NCBI GenBank assembly: GCA_945926705.1
Contig: CAMEMA010000045.1
Span: 1-7,367 of the forward strand
DNA from: an uncultured Clostridia bacterium
Lineage (GTDB): Bacteria > Bacillota > Clostridia > Oscillospirales > Acutalibacteraceae
DNA length: 7,367 nt
Direction: 5' to 3'
Under the pieces are notes generated by a model that searched no databases, had not been told where the DNA came from, and saw only the letters and a list, made by a program, of their open reading frames with translations. Shown here piece by piece: positions 6,026 through 7,367 of the stretch. Both the position numbers and the translations under genes were made by a program. Each line of letters opens with the position of its first letter. The stretch's first letter is position 1.

Positions 6026-6043
6026 AGTGTAAATTATACGTTT

Positions 6044-6050
6044 GGAGGGG
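6044..6050 (+). promoter_or_regulatory. Ribosome binding site that fixes the lipoprotein start at 6059
   Basis: GGAGGGG lies 8 bases before the ATG at 6059. The upstream in-frame GTG at 6050 overlaps this site and so cannot be the start. Confidence 0.85.
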
Positions 6051-6058
6051 TGACTGAA

Positions 6059-6892
6059 ATGAAAACATTTTTAAAGATATTTAAAATTAGTACGATTTTT
6101 TTACTTATTATAACTTTGTTTTCCGGATGTTCGATAAAAAACCCATCTGAACAAAATAAGCTTAAGATTGGTATGGAATGTGCATATGCACCTTTTAACT
6201 GGATTCAACCGCACGGCGGTAATGGGGCTTTAAAAATTTCAGGTGGGTGGTATGCATGTGGATATGATGTTTATATGGCAAAGCTTATAGCGGAAAAAAT
6301 GGGTAAAGAGTTGGAAATCGTAAAAATTGACTGGGACGGACTTCTTCCTGCTCTAACTTCGGGAAAAATCGACGCTATTATAGCCGGTATGTCTGCAACT
6401 GAAGAAAGACGTAAAGCAATTGATTTTACTGATAATTATTATACGTCAAATATAGTTGTTGTTTTGAAAAAAGACAGCCCTTATTCCAATGCTAAAAGTT
6501 TAAGTGATTTAAAAGGAGCAAGAATTACAGGTCAGCTTAGTACAGTTCATTATGATTTTATAGACCAGATTCCCGACGTTGAAAAAAAGACAGCGATGGA
6601 AGATTTTTCTTCTATGGTTTCTGCGGTAAACGCCGGTAAAGTAGATGGTTATGTCAGTGAAAAACCGGCGGCTATGGCTGCTGTCTATACAAATCCTGCA
6701 CTTACATATGTAGAATTTGAACAAGGAAAGGGGTTTAATTTTTCTCAAGATGAAGTAGCTATTGCTATTGGTGTTAAAAAAGGTAACACATTAAAAGAAG
6801 AGATAAATAAAATTTTATCGGGCATAGACGAACAAACAAAAACTAATTTAATGAGTGAAGCGGTTAGAAATCAGCCGGCTTCGGGAGTTTAA
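6059..6892 (+). CDS. Amino acid ABC transporter substrate-binding lipoprotein
   Basis: Extracellular binding protein of family 3 (SBP_bac_3), which captures a polar amino acid and hands it to the membrane permease encoded next. Starting from the ATG at 6059 it has 277 residues. The N-terminus is a lipoprotein signal peptide: lysines, a hydrophobic stretch (STIFLLIITLF) and FSGC, with Cys24 as the expected lipid anchor; Phe at the -3 position is less usual than Leu. The mature part shows APFNW, GYDVYMAKLIAEKMG, the DWDGLLPALTSGKIDAIIAGMS block, and MSATEERRKAIDF, where Arg117 should bind the ligand carboxylate. Later, DGYVSEKP occupies the place where many relatives have an Asp that binds the ligand amino group. 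Two further cysteines, Cys41 and Cys67, could form a disulfide outside the cell. The substrate cannot be read from the sequence; lysine, arginine, glutamine or cystine are all possible. It is the first visible gene of its operon. Confidence 0.93.
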   Translation: MKTFLKIFKISTIFLLIITLFSGCSIKNPSEQNKLKIGMECAYAPFNWIQPHGGNGALKISGGWYACGYDVYMAKLIAEKMGKELEIVKIDWDGLLPALTSGKIDAIIAGMSATEERRKAIDFTDNYYTSNIVVVLKKDSPYSNAKSLSDLKGARITGQLSTVHYDFIDQIPDVEKKTAMEDFSSMVSAVNAGKVDGYVSEKPAAMAAVYTNPALTYVEFEQGKGFNFSQDEVAIAIGVKKGNTLKEEINKILSGIDEQTKTNLMSEAVRNQPASGV

Positions 6893-6917
6893 TTTTAAGG
6901 AGGTATTAAAATAAATT

Positions 6918-7367
6918 ATGAATAAGAGTTTTTTTGGATGGGTTTGTTATATTCTGGAGCACTACGGAGATTGGTTTGTAAGGGGTACTATTACCACTTT
7001 GGAAATAGCACTTTTAGGTACTATAATAGGTTTTTTAATAGGTTTGGGATTGGGTTCCGTAAAGACAATTCCGGTTTCAAATAATAAATTTAAAAGGGGT
7101 TGTATGAGCGTTATCAATGCTCTCATAACATGTTATGTGGAAATTTTTCGTGGTACTCCTATGATGGTTCAGGCAATAGTTTTATATTTTGGAATGCAAG
7201 AATTTATGGGAGTAAATTTCCAACCTACTGTTGCGGGAATAATAATTGTTTCCATAAATACAGGAGCGTATATGGTAGAAGTAGTAAGAGGTGGAATTGA
7301 GAGTATAGATCCCGGTCAAATGGAAGCAGCTAAGTCTATTGGCATGACTCACAGACAAGCTATGATA
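6918..7367 (+). CDS. Amino acid ABC transporter permease, 3' end outside window
   Basis: Inner-membrane permease of the HisM/GlnP type that forms the channel of the amino acid importer. The frame is open from the ATG at 6918 to the window end, giving 150 residues of a usual 220-250. Visible are an N-terminal amphipathic part with GDWFVRGTITTLEIALLGT (the start of the conserved permease domain), a first membrane segment (IALLGTIIGFLIGLGLGSV), the FRGTPMMVQ motif, a second hydrophobic region with VLYFGM, a third with AGIIIVSINTGAYMVEVVRGGI, and the EAA loop (MEAAKSIGMTHRQAM) that contacts the ATPase subunit. The ATG is the first possible start after an in-frame TAA at 6912. Its ribosome site AAGGAGGT (6897-6904) is 13 bases away, longer than usual. 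It starts 25 bases after the lipoprotein gene, so the two form one operon; the ATPase gene is expected next but is not in the window. Confidence 0.93.
   Translation, partial: MNKSFFGWVCYILEHYGDWFVRGTITTLEIALLGTIIGFLIGLGLGSVKTIPVSNNKFKRGCMSVINALITCYVEIFRGTPMMVQAIVLYFGMQEFMGVNFQPTVAGIIIVSINTGAYMVEVVRGGIESIDPGQMEAAKSIGMTHRQAMI

Noticed and set aside
6007..6035. Promoter for the transporter operon (TTGCGC, 17 bases, TAAATT)
   Set aside because: The -35 match lies within the terminator stem, the -10 is weak, and the start point would fall on the ribosome site. A promoter must exist near here, but this one is not convincing.
6050..6058. GTG at 6050 as the start of the binding lipoprotein
   Set aside because: It overlaps the GGAGGGG ribosome site; the ATG at 6059 has correct spacing and gives a normal signal peptide.
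7100..7300. 66-codon frame rich in Cys, Tyr and Ser on the + strand
   Set aside because: It is a shifted frame inside the permease gene, whose own frame carries the conserved FRGTP and EAA-loop motifs.
1..7367. CRISPR array, tRNA or rRNA genes, insertion sequence or phage genes
   Set aside because: No regularly spaced repeats, no tRNA-like GTTCRA arm in a foldable context, no rRNA-like stretch, and no recognisable transposase, integrase or phage structural protein were seen on either strand.

Overview
The window is chromosomal DNA from a low-GC Gram-positive bacterium, most likely a member of the Clostridia. The evidence is A/T-rich codon choice, strong AGGAGG-type ribosome sites, Rho-independent terminators, an EF-P with the PGKG loop and Lys32 as in Bacillus, and a C. 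difficile CD1247-like zinc-ribbon gene directly behind efp. All supported genes lie on the + strand. The genus cannot be settled from this sequence alone.

Layout. (1) Positions 1-3796 hold a translation operon: the 3' part of aspS, then gatC, gatA and gatB, closed by a hairpin terminator at 3873-3910. GatCAB amidates misacylated Asp-tRNA(Asn) and/or Glu-tRNA(Gln). Its linkage to aspS suggests that AspRS supplies the mischarged substrate. (2) Positions 3956-4557 hold a single-gene unit: a good promoter containing a TA dinucleotide run, an inverted repeat at the expected transcription start, an unrecognised lysine-rich 147-residue protein, and a strong terminator. (3) Positions 4558-4902 have no convincing gene, but carry a palindrome and promoter elements just ahead of efp. 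(4) Positions 4903-5940 hold efp and a cysteine-rich CD1247-like zinc-ribbon protein, closed by a terminator at 5981-6025. (5) From 6059 to the window end is a polar amino acid ABC transporter operon: a substrate-binding lipoprotein, then a permease cut by the window edge.

Most of the window is ordinary core-genome content. The strongest anomaly is at the left edge. The first ~110 bases of aspS are GC-rich (hand count: 30 of 36 third codon positions are G/C), while the next 36 codons have only 7 of 36, with the reading frame unbroken across the highly conserved DFPMYE motif. This looks like a chimeric join, more likely an assembly artefact at a conserved stretch than a real recombination. Secondary points are the orphan gene with its TA-repeat promoter and palindrome, the unusual cysteine clusters in the efp-linked protein, and a possible disulfide pair in the binding lipoprotein. 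I did not find a clearly new multi-gene system.
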